Positions 1 through 8,294 are shown, counted from the stretch's first letter. The stretch is 16,683 nucleotides of DNA from an uncultured Lachnospiraceae bacterium (GCA_900550235.1 URRQ01000044.1:1-16683); one strand, 5' to 3'. Program-made: numbers and translations. Notes: generated by a model not told the origin, from the letters alone.

Positions 1-748
1 TTGTCTTACCTGTTCCTGAAAGACCGAAGAAGATTGCTGTGTTCTCTCCGTTCATATCTGTATTTGCTGAACAGTGCATAGAAGCGATTCCCTTTAATGG
101 AAGGTAATAGTTCATCATAGAGAACATACCTTTCTTCATTTCTCCACCATACCATGTGTTTGCAATTACCTGCTCACGTGTTGTGATGTTGAAGATTGCT
201 GCTGTTTCAGAATTTAATCCTAATTCTTTGTAGTTTTCAACTTTTGCTTTTGATGCGTTGTATACTACGAAGTCTGGTTCGAAGTTTTCAAGTTCTTCAT
301 CAGTTGGACGGATGAACATGTTTTTAACAAAATGTGCCTGCCATGCAACTTCCATGATGAAACGGATTGCCATACGTGTATCTGCATTTGTTCCGCAGAA
401 TGCGTCTACAACAAAAAGTCTCTTATTTGAAAGTTCTTCCAAAGCGATTGCTTTTACAGCATCCCATGCTTCCTGTGTAGCAGGGTGATTATCGTTCTTA
501 TATTCGTCAGATGTCCACCATACTGTGTCTTTGGAATTTTCATCCATTACGATAAATTTGTCTTTTGGTGAACGGCCTGTATAAATACCTGTCATTACAT
601 TGACTGCTCCAAGTTCACTTTCCTGTCCTTTTTCAAAACCTTCTAATTCCGGTTTTGTCTCTTCTTCGAATAATACTTCATAAGAAGGGTTGTACACAAT
701 CTCTGTAGTACCGGTAATACCATACTTAGTTAAATCGATTTTTGCCAT
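1..748 (-). CDS. pckA: Phosphoenolpyruvate carboxykinase (ATP), N-terminal part, cut by window edge
   Basis: Interconverts oxaloacetate and PEP with ATP/ADP in the cytosol; in gut clostridia it often runs in the CO2-fixing direction. About 249 N-terminal residues are present of a family length near 530; the rest lies beyond the left edge. It begins MAKIDLTKYGI. Visible motifs are GRSPKDKFIV near residue 63 (oxaloacetate-binding arginine region), the VVDAFCGTN segment, and finally the nucleotide-binding GLSGTGKT loop, which falls exactly at the window edge. The ATG at 746-748 is preceded by a GAGAGG ribosome site. A promoter lies at 801-829, so the gene is probably transcribed separately from thrC upstream of it. 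The family is very distinctive, so confidence is high; only the C-terminal half is unseen. Confidence 0.96.
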   Translation of the reverse strand, partial: MAKIDLTKYGITGTTEIVYNPSYEVLFEEETKPELEGFEKGQESELGAVNVMTGIYTGRSPKDKFIVMDENSKDTVWWTSDEYKNDNHPATQEAWDAVKAIALEELSNKRLFVVDAFCGTNADTRMAIRFIMEVAWQAHFVKNMFIRPTDEELENFEPDFVVYNASKAKVENYKELGLNSETAAIFNITTREQVIANTWYGGEMKKGMFSMMNYYLPLKGIASMHCSANTDMNGENTAIFFGLSGTGKT

Positions 749-800
749 CTTGATCAACCTCTCTTTTCAAATTTAATGTTTATTTTCAACATTTGCATCC

Positions 801-829
801 ATTATCACATTTTTTTTGCAAGAAGTCAA
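801..829 (-). promoter_or_regulatory. Sigma-A-type promoter of pckA
   Basis: On the minus strand there is TTGACT (824-829), a 17-bp spacer containing an A tract, and GATAAT (801-806) preceded by TG one base before, an extended -10. It lies about 50 bp upstream of the pckA start. It sits between thrC and pckA, which suggests pckA has its own transcript. Confidence 0.7.
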
Positions 830-869
830 TAGTGAATTATTTAACAATGAAAAATTTTATCCAGTACAG

Positions 870-2360
870 TTAAATATTCAAAATCTTTTTCACCATTTCT
901 TCCATAAATTCCGGATCACATTCTCTTGTATGCAATATTGGAGCATGATTCAAATCTTTGACCGCCTTCGGAATATCTGTACAAGATACTGCCCGCAATT
1001 CCTCTACAAGCGTAAATTCATCCTGCTCTTTATACGCTTCTTCATCAATTGCAGTCATAACACTTTTTACAAATTTAAATGGACTTGCTGTAGATGCAAT
1101 CACCATTTTACGTGTATCTCCTGTATTTTCTTTGTATACATCACTTACATGAGCTGCAACTGCCGTATGTGTATCTACTATATATCCCGTCTCCTCATAG
1201 AGTTTCCGAATCTTTTCTTTTACTTGCTGCTCTGTTGCATATCCAGCGCTAAAATCATGCAACATGTTTTTCATATCCTCATCGATTTCATATACGCCTT
1301 GCGATTTTAAAGCGCGCATAAGATCAGATGTTTGATCTGCATCTTGACCGGTAATCAAATAAACCAACCTTTCCAAATTACTGGAGATCAGAATGTCCAT
1401 AGATGGGGATGTTGTTAAGATAAACTCCCTATTTCTATCGTATGTTCCGGTCTCAAAGAAATCAAATAATACCTTATTTTCATTGGATGCACAGATCAGT
1501 TTTGCAATCGGCACACCCATCTGTTTCGCATAATATGCAGCCAATATATTTCCGAAATTTCCTGTCGGAACTGTAACATTTATTTCTTCTCCAACCACGA
1601 TTTCCTCATTTTGTAAAAGCTTTGCGTATGCATATACATAATATACAATCTGAGGTACCAATCGACCGATATTGATGGAATTTGCAGAAGAAAACTGAAA
1701 GCCTTTCTCCTGCATCCATTTCCCCAGTTCTTTGTTCTCAAAGATTGCTTTCACACCGCTTTGCGCCTCATCAAAATTCCCATGAATCGCAACAACCGCT
1801 GTATTCTCTCCTTTTTGGGTAACCATTTGAAGTTCTTGTACTTTACTTACTCCATTTTTCGGATAGAAAACTATGATTCTTGTTCCTTCCACATCTGCAA
1901 AACCTGACAATGCAGCTTTTCCGGTATCTCCGGATGTAGCTGTCAATATGACAATCTCATTTTTTACATGGTTTTTCTTTGCAGAAGTAATCAGAAGATG
2001 TGGTAAAACAGATAAGGCCATATCTTTAAACGCAATCGTTGCTCCGTGAAATAATTCCAAATAATAGTTTCCATCTGCTTTTACAAGAGGCGCTATTTCC
2101 TCTGTATCAAACTTCGAATCATATGCTTTTTCTATGCATTCCTTTAATTCTTCTTCAGAAAAATCTGTAAAAAATTCCTTCATCACCTCATAGGCAGTCT
2201 CCTGATATGACATATCTTTCAGTTGTTCCATAGAGATTCCTAGTTTGGGAATCTCTACCGGAACAAAAAGTCCACCGTCTTCTGCCAATCCTTTTAAGAT
2301 GGCTTCTGAAGCAGTTACTGTTAACTCATTATTTCTTGTACTTTTATACAACAAATCCAT
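870..2360 (-). CDS. thrC: Threonine synthase
   Basis: Converts O-phosphohomoserine to threonine, using pyridoxal phosphate, in the last step of threonine synthesis. It has 496 aa, normal for the long bacterial/fungal type of ThrC. The N-terminus MDLLYKSTRN and the LAEDGGLFVP segment (about 25-34) are typical. The PLP-binding lysine is K112 in HGATIAFKDMAL, and a phosphate-cradle segment PTGNFGNILAAYYAK follows further on. The start is 20 bp after the stop of the NhaC-family gene and has a GAAGGTG ribosome site, so it is probably the last gene of the dehydrogenase-dehydratase-antiporter-thrC run. Threonine feeds isoleucine synthesis, which fits an IlvD-like neighbour. No convincing terminator follows it. 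Confidence 0.96.
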   Translation of the reverse strand: MDLLYKSTRNNELTVTASEAILKGLAEDGGLFVPVEIPKLGISMEQLKDMSYQETAYEVMKEFFTDFSEEELKECIEKAYDSKFDTEEIAPLVKADGNYYLELFHGATIAFKDMALSVLPHLLITSAKKNHVKNEIVILTATSGDTGKAALSGFADVEGTRIIVFYPKNGVSKVQELQMVTQKGENTAVVAIHGNFDEAQSGVKAIFENKELGKWMQEKGFQFSSANSINIGRLVPQIVYYVYAYAKLLQNEEIVVGEEINVTVPTGNFGNILAAYYAKQMGVPIAKLICASNENKVLFDFFETGTYDRNREFILTTSPSMDILISSNLERLVYLITGQDADQTSDLMRALKSQGVYEIDEDMKNMLHDFSAGYATEQQVKEKIRKLYEETGYIVDTHTAVAAHVSDVYKENTGDTRKMVIASTASPFKFVKSVMTAIDEEAYKEQDEFTLVEELRAVSCTDIPKAVKDLNHAPILHTRECDPEFMEEMVKKILNI

Positions 2361-2380
2361 TCTGACACCTTCTTTTTTTT

Positions 2381-3667
2381 CTAAGCTTGCTTTTTCTCTT
2401 TCTTAAATAGAATGAATCCCAATGCACTTACCGCCATCAAAATTGGATAAAAAAGATATGGCATAATCGCAAACGGAGTCAATCCTGTCAAAGATGCCGC
2501 TGATAACAATTGGGCTCCATATGGAATAATCCCCTGTCCTACCGAGGTGAAAATATCCAATAGCGATGCCGAACGTTTTGCATCAATATCAAACTCTTCA
2601 CAAATCTCTTTTGCGATTGGACCAGTCATTACGATTGCCACCGTGTTATTTGCAGTACAAGCGTCTACCAAAAGAGAAAGTCCGGCAATTCCAAGTTCGC
2701 CTCCTTTTTTCCCTCTGATATTGCTTTTGATCAGATTTAGAATAAATTGAATTCCACCATATTCTTTTACTAATGAGACGATACATGCAACAACAATCGA
2801 AATAACCGTAATGTCATACATACCTGTCACTCCACCACCGATTGCTGTAAAAATCTCTCCTGCCGCAAGCGCTCCTGTAGATACCCCAACAATTACAGAA
2901 AGTACAATTCCTGTTATTAACACAAGAAATACATTAAAACCAACCAAAGCTCCTACGAGCACAACAACGTACGGAAGAATCTGCCATACATTGTATGTCA
3001 ATTTATCTGTAATTTCGTAGGCGCCATTCATCGTAATCACTAAGAAGATTACAATCGTGACAATCGCTGCCGGAAGAACAATAAAAAAGTTCGCCTTGAA
3101 CTTATCTTTCATCTCACATCCTTGTGTCTTGACCGCTGCAATTGTTGTATCTGATATCATAGATAAATTATCACCAAACATTGCTCCACATACAACCGCA
3201 CCAATACAAACAGCCATAGGAAATTGCGTTTTCTCACTAATTCCAACTGCAATCGGCGCTAATGCCGCGATCGTTCCCATAGAAGTTCCCATAGAAACAG
3301 AAATGAAACATCCAATGATAAACAATCCTACAACTGCGATATTGGAAGGTAAAATTGACAAACCAAAATTCACGGTACTCTCTACTCCGCCCGCCGCAGT
3401 AACTGCACTGGAGAAGCCTCCGGCACATAAAAAGATTAAGCACATGGTAATGATATTTTCATCTCCAACGCCTTTTGAAATTACTTGAATCTTATCTCCA
3501 AAACTCAAATTTTTATTTTGCAGAAATGCTACGAAAAGAGCAATCAAAAATGCTACAATTGCAGGCATTGCATAAAAATCCCCTGTGATGATTCCTGCTC
3601 CTAAAAAGATTACTAAAAATACGCCGATCGGCAAAAGCGCCACGGCTCTTCCTTTTTTCTGTTCCAT
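2381..3667 (-). CDS. NhaC-family Na+/H+ (or organic acid/amino acid) antiporter
   Basis: Integral membrane protein of 428 aa with roughly eleven to twelve hydrophobic segments, belonging to the NhaC branch of the ion-transporter superfamily. Visible signatures are a motif resembling the GD-(N/K)-(L/M)-S-x-(I/L)-SDTT signature (GDNLSMISDTT, about residue 165) and an ACTANNTVA stretch in the C-terminal half. NhaC members exchange Na+ for H+, and some couple this to malate/lactate. The substrate cannot be read from the sequence. I chose the ATG at 3665-3667 because it follows an AAGGAATGGAG ribosome site; the open frame upstream has no better start and would overlap the preceding gene. It lies 28 bp after the dehydratase gene and 20 bp before thrC, so it may move a substrate or product of these enzymes; that is inference. 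Confidence 0.85.
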   Translation of the reverse strand: MEQKKGRAVALLPIGVFLVIFLGAGIITGDFYAMPAIVAFLIALFVAFLQNKNLSFGDKIQVISKGVGDENIITMCLIFLCAGGFSSAVTAAGGVESTVNFGLSILPSNIAVVGLFIIGCFISVSMGTSMGTIAALAPIAVGISEKTQFPMAVCIGAVVCGAMFGDNLSMISDTTIAAVKTQGCEMKDKFKANFFIVLPAAIVTIVIFLVITMNGAYEITDKLTYNVWQILPYVVVLVGALVGFNVFLVLITGIVLSVIVGVSTGALAAGEIFTAIGGGVTGMYDITVISIVVACIVSLVKEYGGIQFILNLIKSNIRGKKGGELGIAGLSLLVDACTANNTVAIVMTGPIAKEICEEFDIDAKRSASLLDIFTSVGQGIIPYGAQLLSAASLTGLTPFAIMPYLFYPILMAVSALGFILFKKEKKQA

Positions 3668-3695
3668 TTGTCTTTTCACTCCATTCCTTTTTCTC

Positions 3696-5342
3696 TTACC
3701 AAGGCTGCATTGCTCCGCCTTCTTCTGCCGGACGGCAGTTTCTTGCAAAGATGTTCAGACAACCTTTCTGCTCTTTTAATGGAGGACATACCCATTTTTC
3801 TCTTCTTACTGCAAGTTCTTCATCGGATACACAAAGTGTTGCTTCTCCTTTGATCGTATCAAGAATAATCTCGTCGCCTTCTTCAACAAGTGCGATTACA
3901 CCACCGTCATATGCCTCCGGCGATACATGACCAACAATTGCACCAAAGTTGAATCCTGAGAATCTTGCATCTGTGATCAAACCTACACTTGTATGTAATC
4001 CAAGACCGATCAATGCGTCAATACTAAGCATCAACTCTTTCATACCTGGAGCGCCTTTACATCCCTCATAACGAATTACAATGATATCGCCCGGCACAAT
4101 TTTTCCGGAGTTGATTGCTTCAAATGCATCTCTGTCTCCATCAAATACCTTTGCTTTTCCTTTGATGTATTTCACAGATTCCGGCACTCCTGTCGGTCTT
4201 ACGATTGCGCCATTCGGGGCAATATTTCCACGTAATACTTTTAATCCCGGCTCTTTGAATAATGGTTTTTCCAAACTATGGATGACTTCGTTTGGTTTTG
4301 CTTCGATTTTGCTCAAGAACTCTCCAAGCTTGATTCCTGTCATCATCGGTACATCTTTGTAAAGTTTACTTTCCAACATTTTTAATACGTTTGGAACACC
4401 GCCTGCATAATGGAAATCAACTACAGTGAATGGTCCGCTTGGGATTACTGCATTGATACATGGTATTTCTTCCGCATATTTCTCAAAATCTTCCAATGTA
4501 ATATCAATACCAAGTTCGTATGCCATTGTAAGAATATGAAGCACCGCATTTGTAGAACCAGCTACCGCCATATCAAACATAATGGAGTTTAGGAGTACTT
4601 CTTTTGTAATCAAATCAGAAGGCTTTCTTCCGGATTTCACAAGTTCTACCGCATATTTTCCTGCCGCTCTTGCCTGACGAAGTTTTTTATTATCAGAAGC
4701 TGGTACTGTTGCAGTTCCCGGCATTACAAGGTTAAATACTTCCCCTAACATCTGCATAGTATTAGCTGTTCCCATAGATGGACATGCTCCAAAAGATGGA
4801 CAAACTGCTTCTTCTAATTCATCTAAATATGCTTCTCCTGCCCCTGAGAATCTTGCCACATCTAAGTCCGCTTCTACAATTGCTTTTCCACAATGATGTC
4901 CCGGCTGCATAGAACCTCCGGTTACTACCATAGATGGAATATCTAGTCTTGCTGCCGCAAGATAACATCCGGCAATGATATTATCACAAGACGCAATCAT
5001 TACAAGTCCGTCGAAATTATGAACTCTTGTTACAAATTCTACAGACATAGCTACAATATCTCGTCCGACTTGCTCGTATTTTAATTCTTCTGCACCATTT
5101 GCAATGTTTCCACAAGTTGCAGGAATTCCGAATTCTACCGGCACTCCGCCTGCTTCCCAAATTCCCTGTTTTACTGCTTCTGCAATCTGTCTCAAATGTG
5201 CACTTCCCGGAGAACCTTCCATAAATGAATTCGGTACTCCAATGTGTGGTTTTTTGCGGATATCTTCATCTGAATATCCTGCTGCTTTCATCATAACTCG
5301 TCTATGCGCCGCCTCCGGCCCGTTCCAATATTCCTGTGCCAT
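3696..5342 (-). CDS. ilvD: IlvD/Edd-family dehydratase, dihydroxy-acid dehydratase-like, with altered metal site
   Basis: Family members remove water from 2,3-dihydroxy acids to give 2-oxo acids, using a [2Fe-2S] or [4Fe-4S] cluster and Mg2+; dihydroxy-acid dehydratase acts in valine, leucine and isoleucine synthesis. The 548 aa length fits. Conserved features are cluster cysteines C119 and C187 (GACPSMGTANTM), the AGSTNAVLHIL segment, VIRYEGCKGAPGM and the ARFSG serine region near the C-terminus. It differs at several key places: the PCNxHL cysteine is Gly (P45-G46-S47-A48-H49-L50), the CDGI metal aspartate is replaced in C77-G78-N79-I80, and the lysine after C119-D120, normally carbamylated, is N121. 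True DHAD activity is therefore uncertain. The ATG at 5340-5342 has a strong AGGAGGAG site. It starts 32 bp after the preceding gene. Confidence 0.85.
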   Translation of the reverse strand: MAQEYWNGPEAAHRRVMMKAAGYSDEDIRKKPHIGVPNSFMEGSPGSAHLRQIAEAVKQGIWEAGGVPVEFGIPATCGNIANGAEELKYEQVGRDIVAMSVEFVTRVHNFDGLVMIASCDNIIAGCYLAAARLDIPSMVVTGGSMQPGHHCGKAIVEADLDVARFSGAGEAYLDELEEAVCPSFGACPSMGTANTMQMLGEVFNLVMPGTATVPASDNKKLRQARAAGKYAVELVKSGRKPSDLITKEVLLNSIMFDMAVAGSTNAVLHILTMAYELGIDITLEDFEKYAEEIPCINAVIPSGPFTVVDFHYAGGVPNVLKMLESKLYKDVPMMTGIKLGEFLSKIEAKPNEVIHSLEKPLFKEPGLKVLRGNIAPNGAIVRPTGVPESVKYIKGKAKVFDGDRDAFEAINSGKIVPGDIIVIRYEGCKGAPGMKELMLSIDALIGLGLHTSVGLITDARFSGFNFGAIVGHVSPEAYDGGVIALVEEGDEIILDTIKGEATLCVSDEELAVRREKWVCPPLKEQKGCLNIFARNCRPAEEGGAMQPW

Positions 5343-5351
5343 TGTTTTTCT

Positions 5352-5378
5352 CCTCCTAATTCCTCTTATTCCTCTTAT
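5352..5378 (-). repeat. Tandem 9-bp repeats at the dehydrogenase/dehydratase gene junction
   Basis: On the minus strand two identical 9-mers, ATAAGAGGA (5370-5378 and 5361-5369), are followed by a related ATTAGGAGG (5352-5360). The first copy carries the stop codon of the upstream gene, the second puts another TAA in the same frame three codons later, and the third forms the AGGAGG ribosome site of the dehydratase gene. Confidence 0.8.
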
Positions 5379-6361
5379 TCCCAAACAGTTCCTACACCCT
5401 GCGCAAGAGCCTTGTCATAAATCTTTTTCGCTGTCACAAGATCCTGTGTTCCAATTCCAACTGTCTTAAATACAATGATCTCCTCATCATTTTCTCTTGC
5501 GACTACTTTTCCTAAAAGAACATCTCCCAAATCGCCTGTAAAATCTTCTTTTGTAATCGTTCCATCTTCCAGCGGAATTAAAATATCTCCGGCTTCTGAT
5601 AATACTGCATCTACAGAATCAAAATAGATCTTTGATGCTCTTGTAAGAATCACCGGGTCCATCTCCTGCATATGTGGCTGATAAGATCCAACACAGCTTA
5701 CTGTAGCTCCTTTTTTAATCTTCGTTCCATCAAAAACAGGTTTTGATGATGGTGTAACTGTTACCACAAGATCTGCATCTTCTACCGCATCATCTGCGCT
5801 TACTGCTGCCACCACTTTTGTTCCGTAAGCAGCAAGTTCTTCATTCATCTTCTCCACAAATGCCTGTAATCTTTCCTGATTCAAGTCATATACTTTCACT
5901 TCTTCTAGATCACGAACTGCCATCATGGCTTCCAACTGAGTTGCTGCCTGGCCTCCCGTTCCGATCATCGCACCTTTTTTCGCATCTTTTCTTGCTAACA
6001 CATCAAAAGCTGCTCCCGAAGCTGCTCCTGTACGAAGCTGTGTCACATAAGTTCCATCTAAAACAGAAACAACTACTCCTGTTGTTCCATCAATCAAAAG
6101 CACCTGAGCCGGTGTAGATGGAAGTCCCTTATCAATGTTCTTCGGAAATACATTGACAATTTTGATTGCAGAGCAATCCATTTCTTCTACATAAGATGGC
6201 ATAAATAAAAATGCACCGTCATGTTTCGGCGCACTAATATTTGTACGCAACGGTACTACGCTTTTACCTTCTGAAAATAAACGAAAAGCTTCCTTATCAG
6301 CTTCTACTGCCTCTTTCATTGAAAATACTTGCTTAATGTTTTCTCGTGATAATAATAACAT
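5375..6361 (-). CDS. Ornithine cyclodeaminase/mu-crystallin-family dehydrogenase
   Basis: NAD(P)-dependent enzyme of 328 aa. The family includes ornithine cyclodeaminase, archaeal-type alanine dehydrogenase, ketimine and pyrroline-2-carboxylate reductases and SbnB-like enzymes. Visible features are IKIVNVFPKN (K67, substrate region), QLRTGAASGAA with R110, and a Rossmann loop G134-T-G-G-Q-A. The position where true ornithine cyclodeaminases carry a GGDCPGKTE-like motif reads VGSYQPHMQEMDP instead, so release of ammonia from ornithine is unlikely and an alanine-dehydrogenase- or imine-reductase-type reaction fits better; this is inference. The ATG at 6359-6361 is chosen because an in-frame ATG five codons earlier overlaps its own AGGAGG ribosome site. 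It is the first gene of the run that continues through the dehydratase, the antiporter and thrC. Confidence 0.83.
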   Translation of the reverse strand: MLLLSRENIKQVFSMKEAVEADKEAFRLFSEGKSVVPLRTNISAPKHDGAFLFMPSYVEEMDCSAIKIVNVFPKNIDKGLPSTPAQVLLIDGTTGVVVSVLDGTYVTQLRTGAASGAAFDVLARKDAKKGAMIGTGGQAATQLEAMMAVRDLEEVKVYDLNQERLQAFVEKMNEELAAYGTKVVAAVSADDAVEDADLVVTVTPSSKPVFDGTKIKKGATVSCVGSYQPHMQEMDPVILTRASKIYFDSVDAVLSEAGDILIPLEDGTITKEDFTGDLGDVLLGKVVARENDEEIIVFKTVGIGTQDLVTAKKIYDKALAQGVGTVWE

Positions 6362-6423
6362 CGTTTTCCTCCTCATACCCTATGAATTTCGAATCAAACA
6401 TGAACTTCAAACTGTTCCTACGA

Positions 6424-6456
6424 TTCAAAGAAAGGTGCCTCTATTCGAGAGACACC
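6424..6456 (-). terminator. Terminator or attenuator hairpin between leuD and the dehydrogenase gene
   Basis: The minus-strand RNA forms a 9-bp stem (6448-6456 with 6434-6442) around a 5-base loop. One pair is U·G on this strand but would be a C·A mismatch on the other, so the hairpin is directional. A UUUCUUU tract follows. It lies just after leuD. No good promoter was found before the next gene, so partial read-through is plausible. Confidence 0.65.
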
Positions 6457-6466
6457 CTCTAATCTT

Positions 6467-6958
6467 TTATTTACATTTTTGATTCGTATAATTTACAAGA
6501 CCTCCTGCAGCAATTAATTTCTGCATGAATTCCGGGAAAGGCTGCCCCTGAAATTCAGTCCCTTTCGTATGATTATATATCTTTCCGCTGTCAAAGTCTA
6601 CCTCTATTTTATCTCCCGCATCAATTCCTCTTGCCGCTTCCGGACATTCGATGATCGGAAGTCCGATATTGATTGCATTTCTATAAAATATTCTTGCAAA
6701 CGTTTCTGCAATCACACAGCTCACACCTGCTTCTTTCAAACATAATGGAGCATGTTCTCTTGAAGATCCACACCCAAAATTTTTATTGGCAACGATTAGA
6801 TCTCCCGGCTGTACTTTTTTCACAAACTCCGGATCCAAATCTACCATCGCATGTTTGGCAAGTTCTTTTCCATCAAAAGAATTTAAATACCTTGCCGGAA
6901 TGATCACATCGGTATCCACATTATCCCCATACTTAAATACATGTCCTAACGCTTTCAT
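6467..6958 (-). CDS. leuD: 3-isopropylmalate dehydratase small subunit
   Basis: Swivel-domain subunit that, with LeuC, isomerises 2- to 3-isopropylmalate in leucine synthesis. Its 163 aa match the short clostridial/archaeal LeuD type. Visible motifs are the N-terminal GDNVDTDVIIPARYL, then NKNFGCGSSREHAP (about 59-72), and FYRNAINIGLPI. The residues after PARYL, where related homoaconitases and isopropylmalate isomerases differ, are NS; the rest matches clostridial LeuD closely. Its ATG overlaps the leuC stop by one base, so the two subunits are translationally coupled. A terminator-like hairpin follows about 10 bp after the stop. Confidence 0.95.
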   Translation of the reverse strand: MKALGHVFKYGDNVDTDVIIPARYLNSFDGKELAKHAMVDLDPEFVKKVQPGDLIVANKNFGCGSSREHAPLCLKEAGVSCVIAETFARIFYRNAINIGLPIIECPEAARGIDAGDKIEVDFDSGKIYNHTKGTEFQGQPFPEFMQKLIAAGGLVNYTNQKCK

Positions 6959-8232
6959 TACTGCTCACCTGCTTTCTCCGGATTGGCTATATATCCTGCA
7001 ATAGCGCTTGCTGCCGCTGTCTCTGGGGAAGCAAGATAGATCAATGAATCTACATGTCCCATTCGGCCTACAAAGTTACGATTTGTTGTAGATACACATT
7101 TCTCACCTGCCGCTAAGACTCCCATATGACCTCCCATACACGGCCCGCAACTCGGTGTGTTAAAGGTACAGCCTGCTTCTACAAAAGTTGTTACAAGCCC
7201 CTCTTCGATACATTGCAAATAAATCTTCTGCGTTGCCGGTATGACCATAACTCGAACGTCCGGATGTACTTTCTTTCCTTTTAAAATCGAAGCCGCTCTT
7301 CGCATATCTTCCATTCTTCCATTGGTACAAGAACCAATCACCACTTGATCGATCTTGATTGGTTCCATCGCTTCCACCTCATCAATTGTCTTCGCATTGC
7401 CTGGAAGATGTGGAAACGCTACTGTCGGACGGACTTGCGAAAGATCTACTTCCACAATCTCATCATACTCCGCATCTTCATCTGCCGTATAGATCTTATA
7501 CGCTTTTTCAGAATGTTCTTTCATATACTGTTCTGCCTTTTCATCTACCGGAAAGATTCCATTCTTTGCTCCTGCTTCGATTGCCATATTCGCCATCGTA
7601 AAGCGATCATCCATGGAAAGATTTGCAATACCGTCTCCCACAAATTCCATAGACTTATACAGCGCGCCGTCCACACCGATTCTTCCTATAATATGTAAAA
7701 TGATGTCCTTACCGCTTACATATTTACTTGGCTTTCCTGTTAAGACAAACTTTATCGCGCTCGGGACTTTAAACCATAACTCTCCTGTCGCCATCCCTGT
7801 AGCGATATCCGTTGTTCCGACTCCGGTAGAAAACGCACCCAACGCACCGTAAGTACAGGTATGAGAATCTGCGCCAATAATACATTCTCCTGCTACCACA
7901 ATCCCTTTTTCCGGTAAAATAGCATGCTCAATTCCCATTTGCCCGATTTCAAAATAATGTTTCAAACACTGACATTTTGAAAACTCACGGATTGATTTTG
8001 CATTCTCTGCAGATTTGATATCTTTATTCGGAGTAAAATGATCCGGAACCAATACAACTTTTTCCTTATCAAATACTCGGTCTGCCATCTTATAAAATAC
8101 CGGAACAGCCATTGGTCCTGTAATATCATTGGCCATTACAACATCCAGTTTTGCTTCTATTAACTGTCCTGCAACTACGGACTCAAGTCCCGCATGGGCT
8201 GCAAGGATTTTCTGCGTCATCGTCATTCCCAT
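6958..8232 (-). CDS. leuC: 3-isopropylmalate dehydratase large subunit
   Basis: Aconitase-family [4Fe-4S] enzyme subunit of leucine synthesis, 424 aa, the short type that pairs with a separate LeuD. Cluster ligands are visible as C302 (GSCTNGRMEDM) and C362/C365 (SCGPCMGGHMG). Other family segments are IIGADSHTCTYGALGAF near 118-134 and GVGTTDIATGMATGE. The start at 8232 is supported by AGGAGG nine bases upstream; the open frame extends a few codons further, but those codons overlap the ribosome site. A strong promoter lies at 8265-8294. leuA and leuB are not in this window, so the rest of the leucine pathway must be elsewhere or just outside. Confidence 0.95.
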   Translation of the reverse strand: MGMTMTQKILAAHAGLESVVAGQLIEAKLDVVMANDITGPMAVPVFYKMADRVFDKEKVVLVPDHFTPNKDIKSAENAKSIREFSKCQCLKHYFEIGQMGIEHAILPEKGIVVAGECIIGADSHTCTYGALGAFSTGVGTTDIATGMATGELWFKVPSAIKFVLTGKPSKYVSGKDIILHIIGRIGVDGALYKSMEFVGDGIANLSMDDRFTMANMAIEAGAKNGIFPVDEKAEQYMKEHSEKAYKIYTADEDAEYDEIVEVDLSQVRPTVAFPHLPGNAKTIDEVEAMEPIKIDQVVIGSCTNGRMEDMRRAASILKGKKVHPDVRVMVIPATQKIYLQCIEEGLVTTFVEAGCTFNTPSCGPCMGGHMGVLAAGEKCVSTTNRNFVGRMGHVDSLIYLASPETAAASAIAGYIANPEKAGEQ

Positions 8233-8264
8233 TGCTTTTGTCCTCCTCATCATGTGTTCTTACT

Positions 8265-8294
8265 ATTATATCATGAGCGTAAAACAGATGACAA
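8265..8294 (-). promoter_or_regulatory. Sigma-A-type promoter of leuCD
   Basis: Minus strand TTGTCA (8289-8294), 18-bp spacer, TATAAT (8265-8270), about 32 bp before the leuC start. Just upstream is a pair of near-identical direct repeats (AGTGGTAA then AGTGGTTAA, within 8304-8320), which could be a regulator site; they overlap the 3' end of the glycosyltransferase gene. There is no room for a T-box leader. Confidence 0.75.

Noticed and set aside
834..879. AT-rich inverted repeat around the thrC stop codon
   Set aside because: The arms (834-845 and 869-879) pair with a bulge but contain almost no G-C pairs, the loop is 23 bases and no U tract follows, so I do not call it a terminator.
3057..3488. 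Plus-strand open frame of 143 codons inside the antiporter gene
   Set aside because: It is a shadow of the membrane protein on the opposite strand, with no family pattern and no ribosome site.
5343..5384. N-terminal extension of the dehydratase (repeated Gly-Ile-Arg)
   Set aside because: The extension is the translation of the 9-bp repeats and the ribosome site; the real start at 5342 has AGGAGGAG in front.
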